Shown: in pieces, positions 9,246 to 18,427 of the stretch | Layout of the letters: each line of letters begins with the position of its first letter | How positions within the stretch are numbered: the stretch's first letter is position 1 | Origin: Skermanella sp. TT6 | Lineage (GTDB): Bacteria > Pseudomonadota > Alphaproteobacteria > Azospirillales > Azospirillaceae | DNA length: 64,000 bases | Assembly: GCF_016653635.2 (NCBI RefSeq) | Contig: NZ_CP067421.1 | Coordinates: 1-64,000, forward strand | Direction: 5' to 3' | Notes under the pieces: model-generated | What the model saw: only the letters and a program-made list of their open reading frames with translations | Told to the model about the DNA's origin: nothing | The model's database searches: none | Made by a program: the position numbers and the translations under genes

Positions 9246-10789
9246 CGGGGCTGGTCTCCGGTCAGGGCAGAGGGGGTTTCGCGCTCGATCCGCCGCTGGC
9301 GCTCCTGCTGCCGGCTGCGCAGCCAGGGCAGCAGGACCGAGAGGACCACGAAGGCCCACAGCACGTTCCCGATGGTGGAGGAGAACAGGATCGTCAGGTC
9401 GCCCTGCCCGATCCGCAGCGAGCGCAGCAGGTACTGCTCGAACAGCGGCCCCAGGATGATGCCGATCAGGATCGCGGTGACGTGGTAGTTGGTCTTGCGC
9501 GCGATGTAACCGATTACGCCGAAGACCAGGGCCAGGCCCATGTCGAACACGTATTCCCGGTTGGCGAAGGCGCCGACGATGGTCAGGGACAGGATCAGCG
9601 GCACCAGGATCCGGGTCGGGATCAGCACCACCTGGCTCATGTAGCGGGCCAGCGGCAGGATCGTGAAGAGCATCACGACGTAGGACAGCGTCATCGAGAA
9701 GAAGATGCCGTAGGCGATGTCCGGCGATTCGATGAAAAGCCGGGGCCCGAGGACGATGCCGTGGTACTGCAGGACCACCATCATCACGGCGGCGGTGCTG
9801 CCGCCCGGCACGCCGATCGCCATGAGCGGCACCAGCGTGCCTGACGTGACGCCGTTGTTGGCGGACTCGGGCGCCACCACGCCGGGGGCGAAGCCCTTGC
9901 CGAACTCGTCCGGCGTCTTGGAGAACATGCGGGCCTGCTGGTAGGCCACGAACGACGCGATGCTGGCCCCGGCGCCCGGCACGACGCCGATCAACAGGCC
10001 CACGAAGCTGGTCCAGATCGTCAGCCACCAATATTTCAGGCTGAGCCGCAGCCCTTCCAGCGTGTCCGCCCAGTGCGCGCGGGAGTCCACGACCGCGGAG
10101 CGCGGCACGATGGTCGACCGCTCCATCATGCTGAACGCCTCGGAGATCGCGAACAGGCCGATCAGGGCGGGCACCAGCGGCACGCCGTCGTACAGTTCCA
10201 GGAAGCCGAAGGCCGCGCGCGGCGTGCCGTAGATATGGTCGGTGCCGATCGCCCCGATCATCAGGCCGAAGAAACCGGCGATGATCCCCTTCAACGGATC
10301 GTCGGCCGCGATCGCGGCGATCAGCACCAGGCCGAACACCATCACGGCGACCATCTCGACGCTCCGCAGATACATCCCGACCTGGGCCAGGAACGGCAGC
10401 AGGGCGACGGTCGCGATGCTGGTGACCAGCCCGCCGACGGTGGATGCCACGAAGCAGAGCACGAGCGCCTGCTGCGCCCTGCCCTTCAGCGTCATCTGGT
10501 AGCCGTCCAGCGTGGTCGCCGCCGCCCCGCCGGTTCCGGGCATGTTGACCAGGATCGCCGGAATGCCGCCGCCCAGATGGGTCGCGCAGTAAAGCGACAC
10601 CATGAAGGCCAGGGCGGTGTTGATGTCCATGGCCAGCGTCAGCGGCAGCAGGATGATCAGCGTGTTCTGGGCGCTGAAGCCCGGGATCGCGCCGACCAGG
10701 ATGCCGAGCAGCACCGCCGGGACCACGACCCAGGTGAGCATGACCGCGTCGACCGCGAGCGAGAGGAGGAGTGCGCTGTCCCAACCCAT
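9242..10789 (-). CDS. tctA: Tripartite tricarboxylate transporter, large membrane subunit TctA
   Basis: A 515-residue integral membrane protein with about 12 hydrophobic helices. Family signatures include GAIPGFSAQNTLIILLP (residues 33-49) and GGGIPAILVNMPGTGGAAAT (about 73-92). With TctB and a periplasmic Bug-type receptor it drives ion-coupled uptake of carboxylates. It is separated from tctB by three bases and overlaps the downstream LVIVD gene by four, so the three are co-transcribed. The actual ligand is not predictable from TctA. Confidence 0.95.
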   Translation of the reverse strand: MGWDSALLLSLAVDAVMLTWVVVPAVLLGILVGAIPGFSAQNTLIILLPLTLAMDINTALAFMVSLYCATHLGGGIPAILVNMPGTGGAAATTLDGYQMTLKGRAQQALVLCFVASTVGGLVTSIATVALLPFLAQVGMYLRSVEMVAVMVFGLVLIAAIAADDPLKGIIAGFFGLMIGAIGTDHIYGTPRAAFGFLELYDGVPLVPALIGLFAISEAFSMMERSTIVPRSAVVDSRAHWADTLEGLRLSLKYWWLTIWTSFVGLLIGVVPGAGASIASFVAYQQARMFSKTPDEFGKGFAPGVVAPESANNGVTSGTLVPLMAIGVPGGSTAAVMMVVLQYHGIVLGPRLFIESPDIAYGIFFSMTLSYVVMLFTILPLARYMSQVVLIPTRILVPLILSLTIVGAFANREYVFDMGLALVFGVIGYIARKTNYHVTAILIGIILGPLFEQYLLRSLRIGQGDLTILFSSTIGNVLWAFVVLSVLLPWLRSRQQERQRRIERETPSALTGDQPR

Positions 10790-10792
10790 GGC

Positions 10793-11320
10793 TCAGATCC
10801 CCCCGCCGAGCAGCGGGACCAGGACCCGCTCGACCGGCCCCGGGGGGAAGCGCGCCCCCAGCATGACGACGAAGACGAGGAACACGGCCGCGGCCACGCC
10901 GCCGGCGACCGCGAACAGGGTGACCGATTCCCGCAATCCGAGGATCCACATGGCGGCGAGCATCACCAGGAACAGGCCGAGCGTCGTCCCGAGCCAGGGG
11001 ATGGCGGCGATGAACAGGATCAGGACGCCGATCAGCGCCAGCCGCTGGCCCTGCGCGGGCGTCCACCGGGCCAGGTCGCCGAACCCGAGCGAGCCGGTGC
11101 CGCCGCGCAGGCGCAGGGCGACGCGGGCGACCTGGATCGCGATCAGGGCCAGCAGCACGACCCCCACCACCGTCCCGTTCGCCCGCGCTTCCCAGACCAG
11201 GTTGGACGAGGAGATCAGGTAGTAGAGCGTGAAGCCGGCGGCGAGGACCGGTATGATCAGGTCGGCGCCGAGCTGCGCGTTCCGGCGCTGCCGCAGCGAT
11301 TGCGCCACTTTCTGGCTCAT
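10793..11320 (-). CDS. tctB: Tripartite tricarboxylate transporter, small membrane subunit TctB
   Basis: A 175-residue protein with four predicted transmembrane helices, in the tctC-tctB-tctA order usual for this transporter. It is less conserved than TctA, as is normal. Helices lie roughly at 22-40, 53-70, 90-110 and 120-160. Downstream tctA starts three bases after the stop, and the tctC stop lies 24 bases upstream of its start, so operon membership is clear. Confidence 0.9.
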   Translation of the reverse strand: MSQKVAQSLRQRRNAQLGADLIIPVLAAGFTLYYLISSSNLVWEARANGTVVGVVLLALIAIQVARVALRLRGGTGSLGFGDLARWTPAQGQRLALIGVLILFIAAIPWLGTTLGLFLVMLAAMWILGLRESVTLFAVAGGVAAAVFLVFVVMLGARFPPGPVERVLVPLLGGGI

Positions 11321-11344
11321 GACGTTGCTCCTTGGCCGCCGGTG

Positions 11345-12367
11345 CTACCGTTGCGCGCTGAGCACCGGTTCATAGCGCTTCGCCAGGTCGAGCATGGCCA
11401 TGGCGTACTCGGTGCAGACCTGGCGGTTGCCGTATTTCAGGGATTCGACCGGGGATCCCGTCTTGACGAAGGCGTCCCGGAACGCCTCGGAGGCATGGGC
11501 CTCCTGCGAGGTGCGCTCCAGCAGGGCGAAATCCTCCGGGTTGGCGTCGGCCCAGGAGGCGTGCACGGCCCAGGCCCTGGACGAGTAGAGGTCCGGGATC
11601 GAGGTGCCGAAGGCGGCATTGACCGTCGGCGCGTTGCCGGTGATCTCGGCGAAGATGTTCTCGCGGTTGAAGACGCCCAGCACCCTGAACTGGCTGGACA
11701 GCGACAGCACGCCGGTGATCGGCAGCGCGCCGATGTCCGCCTCGCCGTTCATCACCGCGACATAGGTCGGATTGCCGCCGCCGTAGGGGATCAGGTTGTA
11801 GGTCGAGCCGGTGGCTTCGCCCAGCGCCAGCATGCCGATCGACGCGGGGTGCGGGATCCGGCTGACCGCCACGTTGACCGGGTTCTTCTTCGCCGCCTCG
11901 ACCACCGACTTCAGGTCCTTGTAGGGGGAGTCGGTGCGCACGAAGATGCAGCTGTCGTCGATATCGGTGCCGCTGAAATAGACGAAGTCCTCCGGGAACC
12001 TGTAGTCGGGTTTCTGGACCGCGTACATGATCATCTCCGGTCCCATGTTGCCGAACAGGAGGTTGTAGCCGTCGGCCTCGCGCTGCTTGACGAAAAGCTC
12101 GTAGCCGATCTGTCCGGCGGCGCCGGGATGGAAGGTATATTCGAACTGCCGGTTGAGCAGCTTCGACCAGGCATCGTCGAAGGCCCGGGCCAGCCTTTCG
12201 GCGCCGCCGCCCTGCCCCGTCGGGATGATCACGCGGAAGTTCCGCTGGGGATAGGACTGCGCGACGGCGCGGGACAGGGGCAGTCCGGGCGTGAACCCGG
12301 CCAGCAGTCCGGCGGCAGCCATGCCGCCGCACAGCGCCCGGCGGGTGATGCGCGTTGTATGGTCCAT
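11345..12367 (-). CDS. tctC: Tripartite tricarboxylate transporter substrate-binding protein (Bug family)
   Basis: A 340-residue periplasmic receptor. The N terminus has a Tat-like signal (RRALCGGMAAAGLLAGF) with cleavage probably after SRAVAQS. The mature protein begins YPQRNFRVIIPTGQGGGAERLAR, of Bug type, although this family usually has PxGPGGxxD; GQGGGAE is a variant of the ligand-binding loop, suggesting an unusual ligand. It precedes tctB and tctA. Together they import an unidentified organic acid for the surrounding catabolic genes. Confidence 0.88.
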   Translation of the reverse strand: MDHTTRITRRALCGGMAAAGLLAGFTPGLPLSRAVAQSYPQRNFRVIIPTGQGGGAERLARAFDDAWSKLLNRQFEYTFHPGAAGQIGYELFVKQREADGYNLLFGNMGPEMIMYAVQKPDYRFPEDFVYFSGTDIDDSCIFVRTDSPYKDLKSVVEAAKKNPVNVAVSRIPHPASIGMLALGEATGSTYNLIPYGGGNPTYVAVMNGEADIGALPITGVLSLSSQFRVLGVFNRENIFAEITGNAPTVNAAFGTSIPDLYSSRAWAVHASWADANPEDFALLERTSQEAHASEAFRDAFVKTGSPVESLKYGNRQVCTEYAMAMLDLAKRYEPVLSAQR

Positions 12368-12451
12368 GGATTTCCCTCCCAGGTTGTTTTTTTCTTCAGG
12401 TGGCTCATGTCGAGCCGACCCGGCGGGCCGAGGGCGGCGGAACGCCGCCGG

Positions 12452-13396
12452 TCACCCGCGGTAGACGGGGGCCGGCTGCTCGAAGAAGGAGCCGAGGATG
12501 TGATAGACGATCGCGTGGTTCTTCTGCTGGAAGCTGGCGTGGGCGATGCCCGGCATCACCGCGAACTGCTTGTCGGGATTGGGCAGCAGCGCGAAGAACT
12601 TAAGCAGGTCGTCGACGCTGGCGATCCCGTCGTATTCGCCGCGCATCACCAGGGTCGGCATCGTTATGCGGGCCGGGTCGACCAGCGGCAGGTTCTCGCA
12701 CATATCGATGTAGGTCCCGACCGGCATGGAGTCGTCGAGCGCCAGGATCGCGTCGGCGAAGGCGTCCACCACCGCCTCGTCGGCAGTGCCGGGATGATCG
12801 CGGGTGAAGATCGAATGCACGAAGGCGCGGTCGATCGCCCGCCGTTTCCCCGACTTGAACTGGGGCAGCTTCTTGCGGCGCTCGGCCAGGGTCGGGCTGC
12901 CCTCCCCGGTCCAGACCATCGCGTCGAGCGCCAGGCGCGCGACCCGGTCGGGATGGCGTTCGGCGAACAGGGCGGCGCGCAGGGCGCCCGACGAGATCCC
13001 GTAGACCAGCAGGGGGCCGCAGCCGCGCTGATCCTGGATATAGGCCGACGCGGCGGCCAGGTCGTCGGCGCCGTCCGAGATGTTCGACGTGACGGCCCGG
13101 TTCTTGTCCGACCGGCCATAGCCTTCCATGTCGACGCACCAGGTGTCGAACCCGCGCCGGGCGAAATAATCCATCACGGAAGCGTCGTCGCGACCGGGAA
13201 CCTGGAGGTCGAAGGTCGGGGTCGATGCCATGGACGAGCCGTGGACGAACAGGATCGTGCCCCGCTTCCCGGAGCGGGCGACGGCGGGCTTTTCCCAAAG
13301 AAACAGCCGCACGTCGCCCTTGGTCGTCCAGTGTTCCAGGCCGCCGGGTGAAACGCCGCCGGGCGATGCTTCGTGGGAGGCTTGAGGTTGCGTCAT
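12452..13396 (-). CDS. Alpha/beta hydrolase in the tct cluster
   Basis: A 314-residue alpha/beta hydrolase: LFVHGSSMAS (49-58, oxyanion loop), GYGRSDKN (92-99), nucleophile elbow YGISSG with Ser135, acid in MRGEYDG, and His in PGIAHAS near the C terminus. No signal peptide, so it works in the cytoplasm on imported material. The start at 13396 follows CGGGAAAGGATCCG. The 84-base gap to tctC and common strand suggest co-transcription; hydrolysis of an ester or a C-C bond in the imported carboxylate is an inference from context. Confidence 0.85.
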   Translation of the reverse strand: MTQPQASHEASPGGVSPGGLEHWTTKGDVRLFLWEKPAVARSGKRGTILFVHGSSMASTPTFDLQVPGRDDASVMDYFARRGFDTWCVDMEGYGRSDKNRAVTSNISDGADDLAAASAYIQDQRGCGPLLVYGISSGALRAALFAERHPDRVARLALDAMVWTGEGSPTLAERRKKLPQFKSGKRRAIDRAFVHSIFTRDHPGTADEAVVDAFADAILALDDSMPVGTYIDMCENLPLVDPARITMPTLVMRGEYDGIASVDDLLKFFALLPNPDKQFAVMPGIAHASFQQKNHAIVYHILGSFFEQPAPVYRG

Positions 13397-13566
13397 CGGA
13401 TCCTTTCCCGTTTGGCGGTGCAAGTCACGATCACGGATTGGCGGTGCGGCGGTCCTGTCCTTGAGCCATTCAAAGGCCAATCCGCAATGGGTTGGTATTG
13501 GGCGATATTGGCGCAGCATTGTCAAGCCGGTGATTTTCCCGCCCGAACTATTGCTGCAGAGCGATA

Positions 13567-13583
13567 ACCAATCTTCGATTGGT
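13567..13583. promoter_or_regulatory. 17-bp palindrome upstream of the hydrolase/tct genes
   Basis: ACCAATCTTCGATTGGT is a perfect inverted repeat (7-bp arms, 3-base centre) in the 199-base gap between the aldo/keto reductase stop and the hydrolase start. Further TTGG/CCAA half-sites lie between 13440 and 13520. It could be an operator for the hydrolase-tct operon or a short hairpin behind the reductase gene. The absence of a following T-tract favours an operator. Confidence 0.4.
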
Positions 13584-13595
13584 CCAGGGCGGAGT

Positions 13596-14582
13596 TCAGA
13601 TGCCGAGCCGGCGCAGCTGCGCTTCCGGGTAACGCGGGCCGGAGGCGGCGCCGGGCGGAAAGGCCTCCTCCAGCGCGGCGAGGTCGACGTCGTCCAGACG
13701 AACCGCCGATGCCGCCACGTTCTGCTCCAGCCAGGGGCGACGCTTGGTCCCCGGGATCGGTACGATGTCCGGACCGCGCGACAGCACCCACGCCAGGGCC
13801 ACCTGCGCGGGCGCCAGCCGCCGCTCCCGGGCGATGCGGTCCAGGGCGCCGAGCAGGGCGAGGTTGGCTTCGAAATTGCCTTCCTGGAAGCGGGGATGGG
13901 CGTGTCGCCGGTCGGTCGGGATCAGGTCGTCGCGCCGGCGGAAGACCCCGGTCAGGAATCCGCGGCCGAGGGGGCTGTAGGGCACCAGGCCGATCCCGAG
14001 TTCCCGCAGCAGCGGCAGGATGCGGTCCTCGACGTCCCGGCTCCACAGGGAATATTCCATCTGCAGCGCGGAGATGGCGTGTGTCGCGTGGGCCTTGCGG
14101 ATCGTTCCCGGCCCTGCCTCGCACAGGCCGAGGAAACGGACCTTGCCCTGCTCGACCAGCCGGGCCATGGCGCCGACGGTCTCCTCGATCGGCACGTCGG
14201 GATCGACGCGGTGCTGGTAGAACAGGTCGATGACGTCGACGCCCAAGCGGCGGAGGCTCGCCTCGCAGGCTTTGGCGACATGCTCGGGACGGCCGTTCAC
14301 CCCTCCCCGTTCGCCGTTGGGTCCCCGGATATTGCCGAACTTGGTCGCCAGGACCAGCCCGTCGCGCCGTCCGGCGATAGCGCCGGCGATCAGTTGCTCG
14401 TTGCGACCGTCGCCGTAGGCGTCGGACGTATCGAAAAAGGTGACCCCGAGATCGATCGCGCGGTGGATCGTGGCTGTGGACTCGACATCGTCGGGCACCC
14501 CGTAGTCGCCGGTCATGCCCGAACACCCCAGTCCCACGGCGGAAACGCCAAGGCCGGCGTTTCCCAGGCTGCGACGCTCCAT
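13596..14582 (-). CDS. Aldo/keto reductase
   Basis: A 328-residue NADPH-dependent oxidoreductase of the AKR superfamily. The tetrad is visible: Asp in [10 protein letters not shown], Tyr in the same motif, Lys in LATKFGN and His in DLFYQHRVD. The C-terminal [14 protein letters not shown] segment is the cofactor-binding region. The N terminus [19 protein letters not shown] is canonical, supporting the start at 14582. It probably reduces or oxidises an aldehyde/ketone intermediate of the local pathway; the substrate is not identifiable. Confidence 0.92.
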   Translation of the reverse strand: MERRSLGNAGLGVSAVGLGCSGMTGDYGVPDDVESTATIHRAIDLGVTFFDTSDAYGDGRNEQLIAGAIAGRRDGLVLATKFGNIRGPNGERGGVNGRPEHVAKACEASLRRLGVDVIDLFYQHRVDPDVPIEETVGAMARLVEQGKVRFLGLCEAGPGTIRKAHATHAISALQMEYSLWSRDVEDRILPLLRELGIGLVPYSPLGRGFLTGVFRRRDDLIPTDRRHAHPRFQEGNFEANLALLGALDRIARERRLAPAQVALAWVLSRGPDIVPIPGTKRRPWLEQNVAASAVRLDDVDLAALEEAFPPGAASGPRYPEAQLRRLGI

Positions 14583-14613
14583 CGTCCTTACCTCCCCGTT
14601 TGTTTTCGACTGT

Positions 14614-15360
14614 TCAGCCCCCGGCGTAGGCGGCGATGCCCTGCACGAGGTACACGAGGCCGACGCCGAGCACGATGCGCTGGGTCCAGCTGCGGAACTG
14701 GATGTCGGTCAGCCGTTCCAGCGCCGCCCGGCTCAGGCTGGTTCCCGCCATGGCCAGCGCCACCGAGACCGCCAGCACGGGCCAGCCGAGCGAATCCCCG
14801 GCGCCGCCGATGATCTGGCCGAAATAGAGGAGCTTGATCAGGTGGGTCGCGACCTGGCAGGCGGCCTTGGTCGCCACGACCGCCCGGCGGTCGAGCGGAC
14901 AGCGCACGAAGAAAACGTCGAGCAGCGGGCCGGAAACGCCGGACAGGAGCTGGAAGGCGGTCCCGATGAAGCCGCACAGTTCGGCCCCGCCGGCGCGGTC
15001 GGCGCGCGGAGCCAGCCGGTCCGGCACGGTCCAGGCCAGGAACGGCGTCAGCCCGAGCGTCACCAGAACCAGCGCCGGATCGGGCACGAAGCGCACCAGC
15101 GAGAAGGCGGCGAAGGCCAGCGCCGAGCCGATCAGGTAGCGCAGCAGGATCGGCCAGGCGACGTAGCCGCGCCACAGGAAGGCGCGCCAGCCGTTGGACG
15201 CCGTCTGGGTCACGCCATGGAGCACCATGGCGGCCGGGACGGGCAGCAGGAGCAGCAGCGCGCCCATGTAGATCATGCCGCCGGCCATCCCGAAGATCCC
15301 GGACAGGAAGGAGGTCGCGAGCACGACCGCGGCGATGACGAGGATCGTGCCGGCGCTCAC
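14614..15360 (-). CDS. TauE/SafE (TSUP) family membrane permease
   Basis: A 248-residue protein with seven to eight hydrophobic helices and the TSUP motifs GxxxG near the N terminus ([19 protein letters not shown]) and in the second half ([19 protein letters not shown]). Members move sulfite, sulfoacetate or other organosulfur/carboxylate anions, usually outward. It lies 31 bases upstream of the aldo/keto reductase start on the same strand, so it is probably part of the operon. The presence of such a permease hints that the catabolised compound may contain sulfur; this is an inference only. Confidence 0.88.
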   Translation of the reverse strand: MSAGTILVIAAVVLATSFLSGIFGMAGGMIYMGALLLLLPVPAAMVLHGVTQTASNGWRAFLWRGYVAWPILLRYLIGSALAFAAFSLVRFVPDPALVLVTLGLTPFLAWTVPDRLAPRADRAGGAELCGFIGTAFQLLSGVSGPLLDVFFVRCPLDRRAVVATKAACQVATHLIKLLYFGQIIGGAGDSLGWPVLAVSVALAMAGTSLSRAALERLTDIQFRSWTQRIVLGVGLVYLVQGIAAYAGG

Positions 15361-15537
15361 GGGCGCTTCCCGGATGCGTTCCCGGACGTGCGCGGGCCGG
15401 AAGTCTCAGGGGGCAGGAGTCGGCGGGCCATGGCCGGCAGCTTAACGCCGGGCGCGCGCGCCGCCAAGCGAAATCGGCGCAATTCGAGCGCCAAAAATGA
15501 ACCATTGCGCCCGGGGAAGGACCGGGCCGGGCGGCTT

Positions 15538-16299
15538 TCAGGACCCCGTCGGACCCAGCAGGTTGGACCGCACCATCAGCAGGTGGCCGAGCAGTTCCGA
15601 CCGGGCGGCCTGGGCGTCCCGGTCGGTCAGCGCCGCCACGATGCGCCGGTGCTGGTCCTGGTAGATTCCGCGCCGCTCGGGCGTCAGCGAGCGGCGTTTC
15701 AGCCGGAGCCACTCCGGCTGGTTGCGGGTCTCGTTCATCGTCCGGTAGAGGTCGATCAGCAGGCTGTTCTTGGACGCGGTGACGATCGAGACATGGAGCT
15801 GCCCGTCCCAGTGCTCGAAATCCCCGATGTCCGGAGCCGCCTCCGACCGGGCCAGGCACTCCCGGATGCGATGGAAATCCTCGGCATTGGCGCGGACCGC
15901 CGCCAGCTCGACCGCGGCGGGCTCGATCACGAGGCGCACCTCCATGATCTCCGCGGGGCTGGCGCCATGGATGCGGCGGACCAGGCTGTCGGACGCGGCG
16001 GGCTCCCCGGGGCTGGTACCGGCGCCGGACGGCGGCGGCGCGACGAACGATCCCCGGCCGACGTGGCGGATGATGCTGCCCTTGTCCTGGAGCAGCTTCA
16101 GGCTCTTGCGCAGCGTGTTGCGCGACACGCCGAACTGCTTCTCCAGGTCGCGTTCGGCCGGAAGCTTGAAGCCGGCACTCCAGACGCCTTCCGCGATGTT
16201 GCTCTCGATGAGCTGGACCAGGGCGCTGGCTCCCGTCGCGGCCTTGGTTCGAACATTCTGGGGGCGAATGTTCTGGGTGCGAATGTCTTGCGTGCTCAT
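15538..16299 (-). CDS. GntR-family (FadR subfamily) transcriptional regulator
   Basis: A 253-residue regulator: N-terminal winged helix (LIESNIAEGVWSAGFKLPAE, then FGVSRNTLRKSLKLLQDKG) and a C-terminal all-helical FCD ligand domain (about 105-240) with the Arg/His pattern for a metal-carboxylate ligand. The N-terminal leader contains near-tandem IRTQNIRPQNVRTK encoded by imperfect 15-bp repeats. The start at 16299 follows GGGAACGG. It is divergent from the FAH-family gene at 16527 and is the likely regulator of both arms of the cluster. Confidence 0.92.
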   Translation of the reverse strand: MSTQDIRTQNIRPQNVRTKAATGASALVQLIESNIAEGVWSAGFKLPAERDLEKQFGVSRNTLRKSLKLLQDKGSIIRHVGRGSFVAPPPSGAGTSPGEPAASDSLVRRIHGASPAEIMEVRLVIEPAAVELAAVRANAEDFHRIRECLARSEAAPDIGDFEHWDGQLHVSIVTASKNSLLIDLYRTMNETRNQPEWLRLKRRSLTPERRGIYQDQHRRIVAALTDRDAQAARSELLGHLLMVRSNLLGPTGS

Positions 16300-16321
16300 C
16301 GGCCGTTCCCGCAGTCCGCGA

Positions 16322-16331
16322 TGGTGAACCA
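16322..16331. promoter_or_regulatory. Candidate GntR/FadR-type operator
   Basis: TGGTGAACCA is a palindrome matching the TGGT-n-ACCA core commonly bound by FadR-subfamily regulators. It lies 22 bases upstream of the gntR start, in the divergent promoter region shared with the FAH-family gene. The position suits autoregulation. A core of only 10 bp is weak evidence on its own. Confidence 0.4.
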
Positions 16332-16526
16332 AACAGTGCCCATTTCTAGCCGCCAATCGGGCCGGCGGCAATATCCCGCAATGCCGTAACCATCGGAAGA
16401 ACATGATGCGGTGAAGGGCGGCACGGGTACGCTCCGGCGAAGCTCCGCTGATCCATTGTTGCGCAAACCGCGGCGGGCGGCGATAATGGCTCGATAAATG
16501 GCATTGAAATGGATCAGGAGGGCCCG

Positions 16527-17408
16527 ATGAAATTCGCCACTTTCCAGATGGATGGCCGCACCGCCGTCGGCCTGGTCGAACCGGAGAACGGCAGAATCTG
16601 GCCCCTGGAATCGATGCTGGGCGAGCCCGTGGACGGCATGATCGACCTGATCCGGCGGTACGACGGCCTGAAGGAACGCATCCGCCCGACCGGCAGGGCC
16701 ATCGACCTCGCGTCGGTGAGGATCGGAGCGCCGATCCCGCGTCCGGCCCGGAACGTCATGTGCGTCGGCAAGAACTACCACGACCACGCGCACGAGTTCG
16801 CCCGCAGCGGGTTCGACAGCAGCGCCAAGGGCAAGGCGGACGCGGTGCCCGAGGTCCCGATCATCTTCACCAAGGTCCCCGAATCCGTGATCGCCGACGG
16901 GGAGGCGATCCGCCATCCCGGGGCCATCAGCGACAGCATCGACTACGAGGCCGAAGTGACGGTGATCATCGGCAAGGGCGGCCGCGGCATCTCCCGGGAG
17001 CAGGCCTACGGGCATGTCTGGGGCTACACCATCATCAACGACGTGACGGCGCGCGACGTCCAGGGGCGCCACAAGCAGTGGTTCCTGGGCAAGTCGTTCG
17101 ACACCTTCTGCCCCATGGGGCCGTGGATCGTCACGGCGGACGAGATCGATCCCGCCTCCCTCGCCGTGCGCTGCTGGGTGAACGACGAGCTGCGGCAGGA
17201 CGCCAATACCCGGGACCTGATCTTCGACATCCCGACGCTGATCGAGACCATCTCCGCCGGCATCACCCTGGTGCCCGGCGACGTCATCGCGACCGGGACG
17301 CCGGCCGGCGTCGGCATCGGGTTCGATCCGCCGAAATACCTGAAGCGGGGTGACCGCGTCACGATCGAGGTGGAAGGCATCGGCCGCCTCGCCAACACCC
17401 TGGAATAG
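16527..17408 (+). CDS. Fumarylacetoacetate hydrolase (FAH) family protein
   Basis: A 293-residue FAH-fold enzyme. The catalytic region VMCVGKNYHDHAHE (about 78-91), metal ligands in DYEAEVTVIIGKGGR and WGYTIINDVTARDVQ, and the C-terminal TGTPAGVGIGFDPP loop are all present. Members hydrolyse, isomerise or decarboxylate acylpyruvates and ring-cleavage products with Mg2+. The ATG at 16527 was preferred over 16509 because ATCAGGAGGGCCCG precedes it. It is followed after 33 bases by a CitE/HpcH-type lyase; together they suggest the end steps of an aromatic or dicarboxylate degradation route. Confidence 0.92.
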   Translation: MKFATFQMDGRTAVGLVEPENGRIWPLESMLGEPVDGMIDLIRRYDGLKERIRPTGRAIDLASVRIGAPIPRPARNVMCVGKNYHDHAHEFARSGFDSSAKGKADAVPEVPIIFTKVPESVIADGEAIRHPGAISDSIDYEAEVTVIIGKGGRGISREQAYGHVWGYTIINDVTARDVQGRHKQWFLGKSFDTFCPMGPWIVTADEIDPASLAVRCWVNDELRQDANTRDLIFDIPTLIETISAGITLVPGDVIATGTPAGVGIGFDPPKYLKRGDRVTIEVEGIGRLANTLE

Positions 17409-17441
17409 GCCGGCCCTGGGCGACGACAAGGACGAAGACAC

Positions 17442-18305
17442 ATGAAGAGCAACGGAATCGGCTGGCGCAGCCTGCTGTTCGTACCGGGAACGCGGCCCGA
17501 CAGGTTCGCCAAGGCCGCGGCCAGCGGCGCCGACGCGGTCTGCGTCGACCTGGAGGACGCGGTGCCGCCGGGTCGGAAGGACGAGGCCCGCGGCGAGGCG
17601 CTGCGTTTCCTCGCCGAGGTTGGCGGCGGGGCATGCGACCGCGTGGTCCGCATCAACGGCGTGCGTACCGAACCCGGCCTTCGCGACCTGCTGGCCGTCA
17701 TCGAGGCGCGCCCGGAGAGGGGGACGATCGCCGTTCCCAAGATCGAATCGGCCGAAGAGGTGCAGTGGATCGACCAGCTGCTGACCGCCGCCGGCTGTGG
17801 TCTCCGGGTCGTGGCCCAGATCGAGACCCTGCGCGGGGTGGAGAACGCGACCGTGATCGCCGGCGCCTCTCCGCGGCTTTCCGGGATCATGTTCGGCGGC
17901 CTGGACCTGGCGGCGGAACTGGGCGCGCCGGCATCATGGGAGGCCCTGCTCCACGGCCGGTCGCGGGTGATCCACGCGGCGGCGCTGGCCGGGATTCCGG
18001 CGATCGACATGCCGTTCGTCGATGTTGGCGATCCGGAGGGCTGCGGCCAGGAGGCGCGGCGCGCCCTCGCGCTCGGCTTCTCGGCCAAGATGGTGATCCA
18101 CCCGACCCAGGTGGAGGTCGTCAACGCGGCCTTTTCGCCGACGCTGGAGGAGATCGACCAAGCCCGCCGCGTCATCGCGGCCCTGGAGGAAGCCAGCGGA
18201 ACCGCTGCGGGAGGCGTCGTCCTGCTCGACGGCCGGATGGTCGAACGGCCGGTCGTGCTCGCCATGCAGCGCATCCTGGCGCGTGCGGGCGGCCGGGCGT
18301 TGTGA
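17442..18305 (+). CDS. HpcH/HpaI aldolase - citrate lyase beta (CitE-like) CoA ester lyase
   Basis: A 287-residue TIM-barrel enzyme of the CitE/malyl-CoA lyase type: LLFVPGTRPDRFAKA (N-terminal CoA region), VDLEDAVPPGRKDEAR (metal ligand), VPKIESAEEVQWI, QIETLRGVENA (metal Glu) and MFGGLDLAAELG. It should cleave or form a C-C bond in a CoA thioester using Mg2+. It lies in an operon with the FAH-family gene. Whether the substrate is a malyl-, citramalyl- or other acyl-CoA cannot be decided here. Confidence 0.9.
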   Translation: MKSNGIGWRSLLFVPGTRPDRFAKAAASGADAVCVDLEDAVPPGRKDEARGEALRFLAEVGGGACDRVVRINGVRTEPGLRDLLAVIEARPERGTIAVPKIESAEEVQWIDQLLTAAGCGLRVVAQIETLRGVENATVIAGASPRLSGIMFGGLDLAAELGAPASWEALLHGRSRVIHAAALAGIPAIDMPFVDVGDPEGCGQEARRALALGFSAKMVIHPTQVEVVNAAFSPTLEEIDQARRVIAALEEASGTAAGGVVLLDGRMVERPVVLAMQRILARAGGRAL

Positions 18306-18427
18306 CGCGGAACGACGAGCCCTGGATCGCCTGCGGCAGCATGGGCGGCGACCAGCAGGATCAGTGGCAGCTCTGGTTCCTGCTGAACCGCCTGCTGTTC
18401 GGCGTGGCGCTCCAGCAGGCACTTTAG
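18302..18427 (+). pseudogene. Gamma-glutamyltransferase C-terminal fragment
   Basis: A 41-codon remnant, starting at a GTG overlapping the lyase stop, whose translation contains PWIACGSMGGDQQDQWQL and FGVALQQAL, the GxMGGDxQ signature and following helix of the gamma-glutamyltranspeptidase small subunit. The rest of the gene (normally ~530 codons) is absent on both sides. Its TAG stop lies in the first bases of the adjacent inverted-repeat element, so the fragment was cut there. It is not expected to be functional. Confidence 0.65.

Noticed and set aside
9246-11066. Extension of the LVIVD reading frame upstream across tctA
   Set aside because: Only the part from 9245 leftward matches the LVIVD family; the remainder is an out-of-frame shadow of tctA.
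10073-13351. Long plus-strand open frame (about 1,090 codons)
   Set aside because: It is the antisense shadow of tctA, tctB, tctC and the hydrolase gene, all of which have clear domains; composition is His/Asp/Arg-rich nonsense.
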